Shown here: in pieces, positions 30,615 through 38,453 of the stretch
Layout: each line of letters opens with the position of its first letter
Position numbering within the stretch: position 1 is the first letter of the stretch
DNA from: Spinellus fusiger
Lineage: Eukaryota > Mucoromycota > Mucoromycetes > Mucorales > Phycomycetaceae
Length of the DNA: 38,453 nt
Direction: 5' to 3'
NCBI GenBank assembly: GCA_025094145.1
Contig: JALLLS010000151.1
Span: forward strand, 1-38,453
Program-made: the position numbers and the translations under genes
Notes under the pieces: generated by a model
What the model was told of the DNA's origin: nothing
What the model saw: only the letters and a program-made list of their open reading frames with translations
Databases searched by the model: none

Positions 30615-31647
30615 AAATTGAGATTGTCATCATGGGTCATAGGGGTAAAGGAGGGGGAGGAGGAGACTTCACTCATCTCATCATCACTGATAGAGAAGGC
30701 TTGGTCATGGTGGTGGACAGCATAGGCAGGGTTGGAGAGGATCTCCTTGAGGTCTTCCTCAGAGATCCAGCCAACAGAAAGGAAGGACTTGGCCACAGAG
30801 GGGATCAGGAGGGTGTGGAGGTGGGTCAGGGCCAGGATGCACCTCTTATGGTGCACTTCATGGGCCTTGTCTTCCAATTCCTCAAAAGACAGGCTGGCAA
30901 AGGCAGGGTCAGCCAGGTGCTTGGGATCCAAGGGCTCAAAGCCAGAGATGACCTTTACTTGAGCCTTCTCCAAGAGCTCAAGGACAGTGGGGGCATACCC
31001 ATTGTGGACCAACAGGCCAAGGACAGAGCAGGCAGGGAAACAAATGTCCAGCAGACAGGAGGGCTCCAGACCAAAGACATGAAGGCAGCAATGGACCTCT
31101 TGTCTAGTCATCTTCCTAGACCTAGGAATATAAATATACTGATATCCTGTGACATCAGAAGCCTCAGAAAAGACTTGGACATTGGCTTCAAACTTCCTTT
31201 GGGAAGTCTTGGGCTTGGGGGAGCAGCAGGGTGGTTTTTCTTGGCCACAGTGGCCCAGGAGGAGTCTTTTACTGTTTTGACAGCATTGGCAGAGGCAGAC
31301 AAGGAGGAAAATCCTGAAGAAGAGACAGGAGAAACCAACATATTGTTAGTAATTTTTGTGTTTTTTACCTCCGACGATGACGCCATAGGTGTGACCGGTG
31401 TTGTGACGGTTGCGCGACGTCGCAGGCTTTCGTTCTCCGCCTCAAGCTCTGAAATCCGACCTCTCAGAGCCAAGATATCAGCCTTGGAGCTCTCTAGCTC
31501 CTGGACCTTTTTTGCCAGGTCTAAAACTAAGGCAGTCAGTGATTGGAAGTCCGACAGGGCCGGACTAGTTGGTGGTTCGGTGGTGGTCTCCATGGCACCA
31601 GAGACAAGGTGTAAAGGAGTCCCCAAAGGGAAAGGAGAGAAGCTCAT
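30611..31647 (-). pseudogene. LINE-A ORF1, one frameshift
   Basis: It starts MSFSPFPLG at 31647. A coiled coil follows (LVLDLAKKVQELESSKADILALRGRISELEAENESLRRR), then a Ser/Thr/Pro linker. A frameshift near 31165-31200 separates it from the conserved core: YIPRSRKMTRQEVHCCL, DICFPACSVLGLLVHNGY, GFEPLDPKHLADPAFASLS, and SVGWISEEDLKEIL near the end. The core closely matches LINE-B. The stop TGA overlaps the ORF2 ATG (30611-30614). The 31370-31440 stretch is unusually CpG-rich for this window. It probably binds element RNA as a multimer. Confidence 0.8.
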
Positions 31648-31800
31648 TGAAAATTAGGCCTAGAGAAGAATGGACAACAGATTTGAAAAGGCAGCAAATG
31701 GATGCACCCAAAAATGTACTGGATGCAAATGGATGGGGTGGAAAAAAAGTTAGTTAAAATTTGAAAACTTACCAAAAGTGAGGACAAAGTGAAAGAGAGT

Positions 31801-31810
31801 CTGGCTTTAG
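31801..31810 (-). repeat. Shortened target duplication between LINE-B and LINE-A
   Basis: CTGGCTTTAG on plus. The CTCA seen at the other junctions is missing here, consistent with a small deletion or a shifted cut. Confidence 0.6.
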
Positions 31811-32050
31811 GTTAAAGATTTTTTATTAAAGGAGATATATGCATTTGCTTAATGAAGCCTTACTGCACTCCTTGCACTAATTGAAATAAACAAAAAAGTT
31901 CTACAGGACAAAAGAACAAAAAAAGACAGGCAAGAGAAAGAAACTAAGACTACTAGACCTTAAGGCTGTCCCTGCTCTCCACTCTGCAGCTGTGTTAAAA
32001 GATTGTAACAGTGAGAGGGAGGAGGCCAGGGAAGCAGAACAAAAAGCTGT

Positions 32051-35000
32051 TCATTCATGCACCTGGTGCACCTGATCATGCCAAAGCATGCCTGGACTTG
32101 AGTGGGGACTAAACTCACTGTCAGGGTTGCAAAGCTGGTCTATATGCCAGAGAATTGTATGTAGAGGCACCCAGAAAGAAGGACAGGAAGAAGATTTCTT
32201 AGAAAGACAGTTGATGGTGTGATCCAATGGATGGCAGTGTTGTGGTGCTGGTGGCAGTTGATCCCATAGGTCCCTTGGAATTGCTGGACACTCTGCAAGA
32301 TGTCTTCTGGAGGTGTGCTCTGCTGGACTGCACTGACATGGACGTGGCTTACCAGGAAGCCATCCCATTCTCCAATGTATGAGCCTGCTTCTGTCATGTC
32401 TGGTTGCTGGCAAGAAGAGGACTGGATCAATGCCAAGTGTTGGCCTGCATGCCTTGATCAGCACCTTGTCTGTCACTTGCAGATACTGGTCAAGGAGCTG
32501 TTGGTGTTGTTTCTGGAAGTATTGTTTGAGTTGGGCAGATGATTCTGGCAATACTGCTGGAAGAGAGGCAAAGAGGTGATTCTTGGTAAGTGGTTCAAGT
32601 GGTGGCACTCCTGGACTGTTTAGCAGCAGAGACAAAAGACATTGGGGTGGAAGTGAGGCAGCACTAGACAGAACCTTGTCTTGAGAGAGTCTGAGCGAAA
32701 CTCATGCTGGGCAAGTCACAGATATGCTTCAACACCTGAGTGGAGCTAGTGGGGTGGTGCCTATGATCATTCTAGGCACCTGTCTTGTATCTTCTCCAGA
32801 GCTTTGATATCTTTCTTCAAAAGAACAGTGATTGCCAGACTATACTCAAACTTTGGCCTAATGAAGGTCTTGTATAGTCTTGAGCTGAGGAGCAAAGAGA
32901 AACCAGAACATGAGGCACCAACAGCATGCAGTGTGGACATGGCAAACATTGTGCCTTGCTTTCTGTGTGAGATAATCCCAGAGGAGTTGATTCCATTGTA
33001 GACAAAGGGCATGCCAAGGTAAATAAACTCATTGGCTGCTGGAAGGGCCTCTCCATATATCTTGAACTGGTTGGCCTGGGAAACAGAAGGGGGAAGAACC
33101 ACTGCACACTTGGAAGGACTCCATCTAAAGCCAACTGAAACGGAGTAGTGCTCTGCCAAATGCAGCATGTGCTGAACCTCTCCAACCTTACCAAAGACAG
33201 CAATATCATCAGCAAAGAAGAGTGAGTTGATTCCTGTAGGCTTATCCATAGTGGTGCTACTGTTGTCTGTTAGTTGATTCTTCATACTCTGCCAAAGATG
33301 ATGGTGAGCTAGACTGCACATGTGTTGTTGTTGTTGCTGTTGCCACACTTCTGAAAAGACATGCAAGTGGGTTAATGTAGATTGAATAAAGGTGGGGGCT
33401 GAGAACTGAGCCTTGCAGTACACCAGTTACTGGAGAGAACAAAGAGGACACATAGTTGTTCAGGATGACTGACACATGGACATCATCAAACAAGTGGACA
33501 AGCAAAGCAAGCAGTGGTGGCAGTGTGTTTCTCTTGTGCAGGGCATCCCAGATCAGGTTCCTGTCTACAGTGTCATAGGCTGCCTTGATGTCCAAGTAGG
33601 CTACCACAGGATATGGTGGTGTCTCTGATAATATCTCTTCATCAGGTTGTGTAAACACAGAGCCTGGTCCAGTGCACCTTGTCTTGGTCTGAATCCACCC
33701 TGGGCAACATCAAGTGGGGGAGAGTACTTGTGCAGGTCTGGTGCTAGACATACCTCAAACAGCTTTCTGAGAACAGAAGTCAATGAGATTGGCCTGTAGT
33801 TGGCTGGATCACTTGGATCACCCTTTTTGAAGATGGGGAACACCTGTGCTTGATGCCATGGGAGAGGAACATAGGACCACTGCCAACACATGGTGAACAG
33901 ACCAGAAAGAATGGGGACAATGGTGGTGCTGAGTGGCTTTAGCATTTCTGCTCTCAGGTGGTCTACTCCTGGTGCTTTCCTATTTGGCAGCAGCTTCATA
34001 CAGAACTTGACAACAGGTTGTGAGAATGGTGTTGTGGCTGCTGGGAAGGGATGCTGATGCTGCTGTGCTGTTGCTGGTGGTCTAAGTGATGTTAATAGTG
34101 AGCCTCTATAAACACTCTCAAGGTGTTGGCTCATCACTTCTGCTGCTGCTGCTGGCCCATCTGGGTGTTGGAATGTCTGCTGTGGCTGTCTTCTTCTACA
34201 AATCTGCTTCACCTTGGATGTAGCCTTTGCATAGTCTCTCTCCATGCTCTTGCAAAACTCCTGCCAGTGTCTTCTCTTGGCTCTTTGCACCTCACACCTA
34301 AAGGCCCTCTGTGCATCCAGGTGCCTCTGCCACCAACAAACCTTGTCCAGGCCTCTTGCCCTTTTCCAGCTCTTGAAGCTGTGCTCCCTCTTCTCAACTG
34401 CCTTCTGCAGAGCCTCACTCCAGAACTTCTGCCAATGTGCAGGTCTATGTGTCTTGCTTCCAACAGAGCTGTCCAAAGCAGAGTAGATGCAGCTGCTGAG
34501 CTGATCTGTCAGGCCATCAATGTCAGGACAGACACCAGGAGGATTGCTCACTGTAGATGTAATTAGTTGACATAGTTGAGAGGAGAGACTATCAAACTTG
34601 TCTCTGTATAGATCAGCAACATCTGGCTCCACAAGGCGTGAGAGTTCCACATTCTTCTGATGGGTGGTGGTGTGAGAGGAGCTGTAGACATGTCATGATC
34701 AAATGTCATACTGAGCAGCCTATGGTCTGAACCAAGAGAGAGATCACCATACACCATCATGAATGTGTTGTCAAAGAGACAGTTGGACACAAACAGATCC
34801 ACAATGCTACTCATCTCTTGTTCTTGTCGGAAAGAGTGGTAGGTTGCTTGACCAAAGGCATGCATGCTGTTCTGGACATACAGCTGACGTTCTTCTAGCC
34901 ATTCCAGTAGGGCTGTACCTCTAGGATTTGTGTCATGGTCCCCAAGAACTGCACCAAGTCTTGCATTCAGATCCCCACAGATGATTGTGTCCTCTGTCAA

Positions 35001-35366
35001 AGGAATGGAGTTGAGCACTGCAAAAGTGTCTTCAAGGGAAAGGGAGGGGGAAGGTAGAGACATATAATTCTCAGTGAACCAATTTGGACACCAAGGGCAT
35101 AGGGGGGGCATAGGGATGTGGGTAACATGGTAGGGACAGGAGGGAGAAACAAGAGCACAGATACCAAGTGAGCCATGGTAGCTGTTCTCAACAGGCTTGC
35201 CATAGGTGTGGAACTGTGTCCAGGAAGTAGGGAGGTGGGAGGGAGAGAGGAGCCAGGTTTCTGTGATAAAGAGCATAGTAAAGGAGTGTGAGTGTGTCAT
35301 AATGTCATATACCATAGACTGTTGAAGTCCATTGGCATTCCATAGGCCTATAGAGACTCTATTCAT
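32051..35366 (-). pseudogene. LINE-B ORF2: endonuclease and reverse transcriptase, frameshifted
   Basis: It starts MNRVSIGLWNANGLQ at 35366, overlapping the ORF1 stop by eight bases. Endonuclease: LFITETWLL, IICGDLNARLGAVLGDHD, SSIVDLFVSNC, SLGSDHRLLSMTF (to about 34600). Frame changes follow near 34600, 33630, 33330 and 32700. RT: NRKAPGVDHLRAEMLKPL, PIFKKGDPSDPANYRPIS, YLDIKAAYDTVDRN, TGVLQGSVLSPHLYSIYIN, NSLFFADDIAVFG (intact catalytic Asps) and FRWSPSKC. A Gln-rich run (WQQQQQQH) lies between motifs B and C, where LINE-A has Gly-Ser repeats. The C-terminus keeps CQCSPAEHTSRRHLAEC, the intact form of the putative zinc motif. Confidence 0.88.
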
Positions 35367-36275
35367 ATTGGTGTTTGTTGTTGGAGGACTCAGACATGGC
35401 AACAGAGCTTCTTCTGCTCACTTGGAAGGCATTTGCTGGGTCATCTCTGTCAATGTGTCCCTTGTTGGTTGGCTTGGGGGGCATCTGCTCTTCACTGATC
35501 CAGCCATTGGCTACAAAAGCAGCAGCAACAGAAAAAGCAATGTGGGGGCGCATGTACTGGATAGCCTGCATGCATCTGTTCTCTTGGAGTCTGGCTGCCT
35601 CAATGCACATCTGCTCAACATTGAAGGTGGCATATTTTGGGTCTGCCAGATGCTTGGGGTCCAGAGGGTCAAAGTTCTTGTAGATATCTACCTTGGCCTT
35701 ATTCAAGACTGCAGTAAGAGACTCAACATACTGGACATGGACCAAAAGACCAAGAACAGAACAGGCAGGGAAACACACATCCAGGATTCTACCTGTTTCC
35801 AGGCCAAGGGTTCTCAGGAGGCATCTTGCCTCTGGGCGGTTCATGTGTCTGCCTCTTGGAATGTACACATAAGTGTAACCTTTAGGACCTTCTTGGATGG
35901 TGAAGGTGCTGGGCAGGTCTTTTTGGCTACAGTAGCCCATGTGGAGTCCTTGGCTGTCTTCTCAGCCTGTTGGTGGTTCTTTGGTGCCTGTGTCACCTCT
36001 TGTATCACAGGAGTTGCCTTATTAGTCAAGGCAGCAAGCTTTGCCTCAAGGGCTGCCACAGTCTCTCTCAGCTGCTTGTTTTCTTCCATAATGGCCTCAA
36101 AGGCCTCAAGTCTCTGCTTCTGATGGGTGTGCTCAGAAGCCATTTGAGCAAAGCTCTGTTGGAGTGACGTCACTGCCGAGATAAGTTGAGCTTTGGTGGT
36201 GGTGGTGGTGGTGGTGGCATTAGCCAAAAGGTGTTGTTGTCCTGCTGGAGAAGAGAACATGGTGGATCTGGTCAA
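35359..36275 (-). pseudogene. LINE-B ORF1, one frameshift
   Basis: It starts MTRSTMFSSPAGQQ at 36275. It has a poly-Thr run (encoded by a trinucleotide repeat at 36193-36216), a coiled coil (ISAVTSLQQSFAQMASEHTHQKQRLEAFEAIMEENKQLRETVAALEAKLAAL in full, of which only the start and end are diagnostic), a linker, and a frameshift near 35850-35930. The core follows: YVYIPRGRHMNRPEARCLL, DVCFPACSVLGLLVHVQY, NFDPLDPKHLADPKYATF, VANGWISEEQM. It ends TAT GAA TAG over the ORF2 start. It closely parallels LINE-A ORF1 and is distantly similar to LINE-1 ORF1. Confidence 0.78.
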
Positions 36276-36453
36276 GTTTGAGAGCTGGAGGTCTGAAACT
36301 TTTGTAGAAGATAGTTGGGAGATGGGGGAAGATGGATTGATGATGGATGCAGATGGATGCAGCTTTTTGGAGACGGATGGACGTTTTTGAATTTTTGGAT
36401 TGAACTTATGAATTTTGAAAAAAACTAATCTTTAGCAGAAAGAGAAGAAGAGT

Positions 36454-36467
36454 CCGGCTTTAGCTCA
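36454..36467 (-). repeat. 14-bp target duplication between LINE-C and LINE-B
   Basis: CCGGCTTTAGCTCA on plus, which reads as tRNA positions 1-14. It differs from 26939-26952 by one CpG-type transition (CCGG versus CTGG). Confidence 0.8.
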
Positions 36468-38453
36468 GGTTAAAGATTATTTTTATTAAAGGGGTATTTA
36501 TCACATGCTTCAAAAAGTAAAGTGACCCCACAGAAAAGAAAAGAAAAGAAACAAAAAAACATCTAAGACTAAAAAATATAAAAAATGCTAAACTACTTGA
36601 CAGAAAACTCTAAACTACTCTCTAAACTACTGTTCTGGAGGTCTTCCACCCAACATGCACTAAATGGTTGTGGCAGTGGGGGAGAGCAACCAGGAGACAG
36701 ACAGAAAAGGTTTCATTCTTGTAAGGACCTAATACTGCCACCAGAGGCCAGCCACAGGGATCCAGGAGACAAGTCCTCAGGAAAGAAACAGTCTGGGCAA
36801 CATAGTGTTTCTATGTGCCAGAGCAAGGCAAGCAAGGCAGGCCACCACACAGGACAGGGAGCACCACAACGTGTTGACATGCTGTTGAGGCAGGAGTCAA
36901 TAGGGTGAACCCCAGCAGAACAAACAGGCAGCAAAGACCAAAGGGAGGCAGGCACAAGAGAACACTCCAGCAGGTGACGGCGCGAGGTATGGTCAGAACC
37001 ACAAGGACACTCTCTAGGCTTTCCAGGGAGCCACCCAAGATGCCAACGGACCAAACGGCTTCTCTCTGCTCTAGAAGCAGGCACCAACAGAACAGGATCA
37101 ATTCCCAACAAGGGGCGGCAGTGTTTGATCAACACCATGGTGGTGGTGGCAAGGAACAGGTCAAACTTGTGCTGGCGGTACTCCTCAAAGAACAGCTTCA
37201 GCTGGCTATCTTTGGTAGGAACAGGGTCTGGCAGGGCAAGGTACAGTGGGTTCTTTACCAGATATGAGCTCCTTCTGGCCATGGGCAGAGAGGCAGAGAG
37301 CAGGACAAGAAGACAAGAGGAAGGCAAGGACCAAAAACGCAAGGCAAAACGGGTCACCAGCACATTTACTCTATGCTTCATGGAGGGCATGTTGGTAATG
37401 TGCTTCAGCACTGTTGTGGATGAAGTTGGGTGGCCACCCACCAGGAGACGGAGACACCTGTCTTGGAGCCTTTCAAGGGCTTTGTACTCTGCTGCTTTCA
37501 AGTAAGAGATGGCCAGGCCAAACTCAAACTTTGGCCTCACAAAAGTCTTGTAGATGTGTGAGCAGAGGTGGAGAGAGAAGCCAGCACAGTTCACACCAAC
37601 CATGTTTAGGATGCCCATCACCTTGAGCACACCAGGGGACCAAGAAGACACCAAAGAGGAAGCAGACAGACTCTTCTTGCCAAAGGGCAGACCAAGATAT
37701 GTCACCTTCTCTGCATGTGGAAGTGGCACACCATACAGAGAGAGGGAGAGGCCACGAGATGTTGAGGAAGTAGAGGAGGGATGGTTCAACACCACACACT
37801 TGCTAGGGTTCCACCTGTACCCAAGAGAGAACGAATGCTGCTCTGCCAGAGCCAGCATATCTTGTACTGCATCTTTGTCTCCAAAGACAGCCACGTCATC
37901 TGCAAAAAGCAGAGAGTTCACAGGAACCAAGGCAGGACCAGAGCCAGAACCAGAACCAGAACCAGAACCAGAGGGAAAGGACACACAGTGGGTTGTTGGC
38001 CTAGCAGCACAACGAAGCAAGGCAGGCAGAGAGTTGATATACAGTGAGTATAGACATGGGCTCAACACTGACCCTTGGAGCACTCCAGTCACTGGAGCAA
38101 ATGGTAAAGAAGAGTGGTTAGACAAGAGCACAGAGATGGTTACCTCATCAAAAAGGTGAGAGACAAATGAGAGGAGTGCTGGAGGAGTGCCAAAGGAAGA
38201 CAGGGCTTGCCAGACCACATGTCTGTCAACCTTGTCATATGCTGAAGATATATCCAGAAGTGCCACAACTGGATAATGGTGGTGTTGAAGGTAGTGAGCA
38301 TGCATCAGGTCATGCAGACCCAGGGCCTGGTCCAGAGAACTTCTCTTTGGGCAAAATCCACCTTGTGCCAAGTCAGGAACTGGAGAATACTGTGACAATG
38401 AGGGGGCAATGCAGAATTCCAGCAGCTTTCTGACCACTGAGGTAAGGGAAATT
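36468..38453 (-). mobile_element. LINE-C: youngest LINE, 5' part beyond the window
   Basis: The 3' UTR and most of the RT are present. The tail and 3' UTR are nearly identical to LINE-A (AATAAAAATAATCTTTAACC), and the ORF2 C-terminal half differs from LINE-A mainly by CpG transitions. It retains CpGs and open reading, so it is younger than LINE-A. If it is as long as LINE-A, its 5' end lies about 2.9 kb beyond the right edge. Confidence 0.93.
36713..38453 (-). CDS. LINE-C ORF2, reverse transcriptase and C-terminal domain (partial, open)
   Basis: Open from the window edge to the stop at 36713 (580 codons visible), so the start is not in view. RT motifs: ISLTSVVRKLLEF, AQGGFCPKRSSLDQAL, LLDISSAYDKVDR (A), TGVLQGSVLSPCLYSLYIN (B), a short Gly-Ser repeat, NSLLFADDVAVFG (C, both Asps present), GYRWNPSKC and YLGLPFGKKSL. 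The thumb and C-terminal parts include FVRPKFEFGLAISYLK, GIDPVLLVPASRAERSRLV and GWLPGKPRECPCG followed by HTSRRHLLEC, a CxC-H-H-C cluster that may bind zinc. No inactivating change is visible, so this is the best candidate for a recently active copy and a possible source of machinery for the SINEs. Confidence 0.9.
   Translation of the reverse strand, partial: ISLTSVVRKLLEFCIAPSLSQYSPVPDLAQGGFCPKRSSLDQALGLHDLMHAHYLQHHHYPVVALLDISSAYDKVDRHVVWQALSSFGTPPALLSFVSHLFDEVTISVLLSNHSSLPFAPVTGVLQGSVLSPCLYSLYINSLPALLRCAARPTTHCVSFPSGSGSGSGSGSGPALVPVNSLLFADDVAVFGDKDAVQDMLALAEQHSFSLGYRWNPSKCVVLNHPSSTSSTSRGLSLSLYGVPLPHAEKVTYLGLPFGKKSLSASSLVSSWSPGVLKVMGILNMVGVNCAGFSLHLCSHIYKTFVRPKFEFGLAISYLKAAEYKALERLQDRCLRLLVGGHPTSSTTVLKHITNMPSMKHRVNVLVTRFALRFWSLPSSCLLVLLSASLPMARRSSYLVKNPLYLALPDPVPTKDSQLKLFFEEYRQHKFDLFLATTTMVLIKHCRPLLGIDPVLLVPASRAERSRLVRWHLGWLPGKPRECPCGSDHTSRRHLLECSLVPASLWSLLPVCSAGVHPIDSCLNSMSTRCGAPCPVWWPALLALLWHIETLCCPDCFFPEDLSPGSLWLASGGSIRSLQE

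Larger units (their letters stand above)
26953..31800 (-). mobile_element. LINE-A: full-length non-LTR retrotransposon, decayed
   Basis: 4848 bp. The 5' end is ACTCTCTTTCACTTTG, followed by a 5' UTR of about 150 bases, ORF1, ORF2 (ATGA overlap), a 3' UTR of about 245 bases with a TTTCT pentamer run, and the tail AATAAAAATAATCTTTAACC. It has no poly(A). The 3' flank is TGAGCTAAAGCCAG. The 5' flank is the end of LINE-B with the same CTAAAGCCAG. ORF2 stays in one frame but has three stops, so this copy is dead but only moderately old. Confidence 0.93.
31811..36453 (-). mobile_element. LINE-B: non-LTR retrotransposon, frameshifted
   Basis: About 4643 bp. The 5' end is ACTCTTCTTCTCTTTC, like LINE-A. 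The tail is AATAAAAAATCTTTAAC. The order ORF1-ORF2 is as in LINE-A, but protein similarity is moderate and there are at least four frameshifts in ORF2 and one in ORF1. It lies between the LINE-C tail and the LINE-A 5' end with only tRNA-like junction bases between them. Confidence 0.92.

Noticed and set aside
30632..31657. 341-codon plus-strand ORF opposite LINE-A ORF1
   Set aside because: It is antisense to a recognisable ORF1 with a coiled coil and conserved core, and has no family features of its own.

Overview
This window looks like nuclear DNA of a transposon-rich eukaryote. The mix of elements fits a fungus, perhaps an early-diverging one, but no host protein-coding gene is present to confirm this. 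It contains a eukaryotic-type tRNA-Lys(CUU), non-LTR retrotransposons with APE-type endonucleases, Ty3/gypsy remnants, a Tc1/mariner element, a TNP2/Plavaka-like transposase and tRNA-headed SINEs. CpG is scarce. Differences between sister LINE copies are mainly CpG to TpG/CpA changes, which suggests methylated and ageing repeats. The only host gene I can support is the tRNA.

Left third (1-16.5 kb). A decayed Ty3/gypsy pol (815-4605, minus) is followed by a probable LTR (639-792) and an unrelated LTR-like repeat (442-611). A mariner with perfect 30-bp terminal repeats occupies 4886-6210. LINE-1 (6222-11233, plus) inserted across the mariner's right end; its 15-bp target duplication includes the last four mariner bases. 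LINE-2 (11254-16498, plus) is from a different lineage, with two zinc knuckles in ORF1 and a zf-RVT-like C-terminus in ORF2. It sits a few bases further along with a 13-bp duplication.

Middle (16.5-25.4 kb). AT-rich DNA carries a gag-like pseudogene, back-to-back LTR pieces, two direct copies of a gypsy-type LTR around an integrase fragment, and a TNP2-like transposase pseudogene with a C2H2-finger first exon and a plausible 151-nt intron.

Right third (25.4-38.45 kb). This is the most interesting part. A tRNA-Lys(CUU) gene lies beside SINE-2 (plus), which faces SINE-1 (minus). Beyond SINE-1 three related LINEs (A, B and C, all minus) are stacked head to tail. The junctions carry 14-bp sequences, or a 10-bp shortened form in one case, ending in TAGCTCA. 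These read exactly as tRNA positions 1-14: GCCCGGC-TA-GCTCA at the tRNA-Lys gene, and C(C/T)GGCTT-TA-GCTCA at the LINE junctions. SINEs and LINEs share a 3' tail of about 60 bp. I infer a LINE/SINE pair that inserts at the start of tRNA genes, antisense to them, duplicates nucleotides 1-14, leaves the tRNA intact and recreates its own target. The duplications of the two SINEs match perfectly only when their 3' flanks are swapped, which points to an inversion between them.

Nearly all coding regions are broken. LINE-C ORF2 is open to the window edge, and the ORF1s of LINE-1 and LINE-2 are open. All assignments come from reading motifs and comparing copies within the window; no database search was run.
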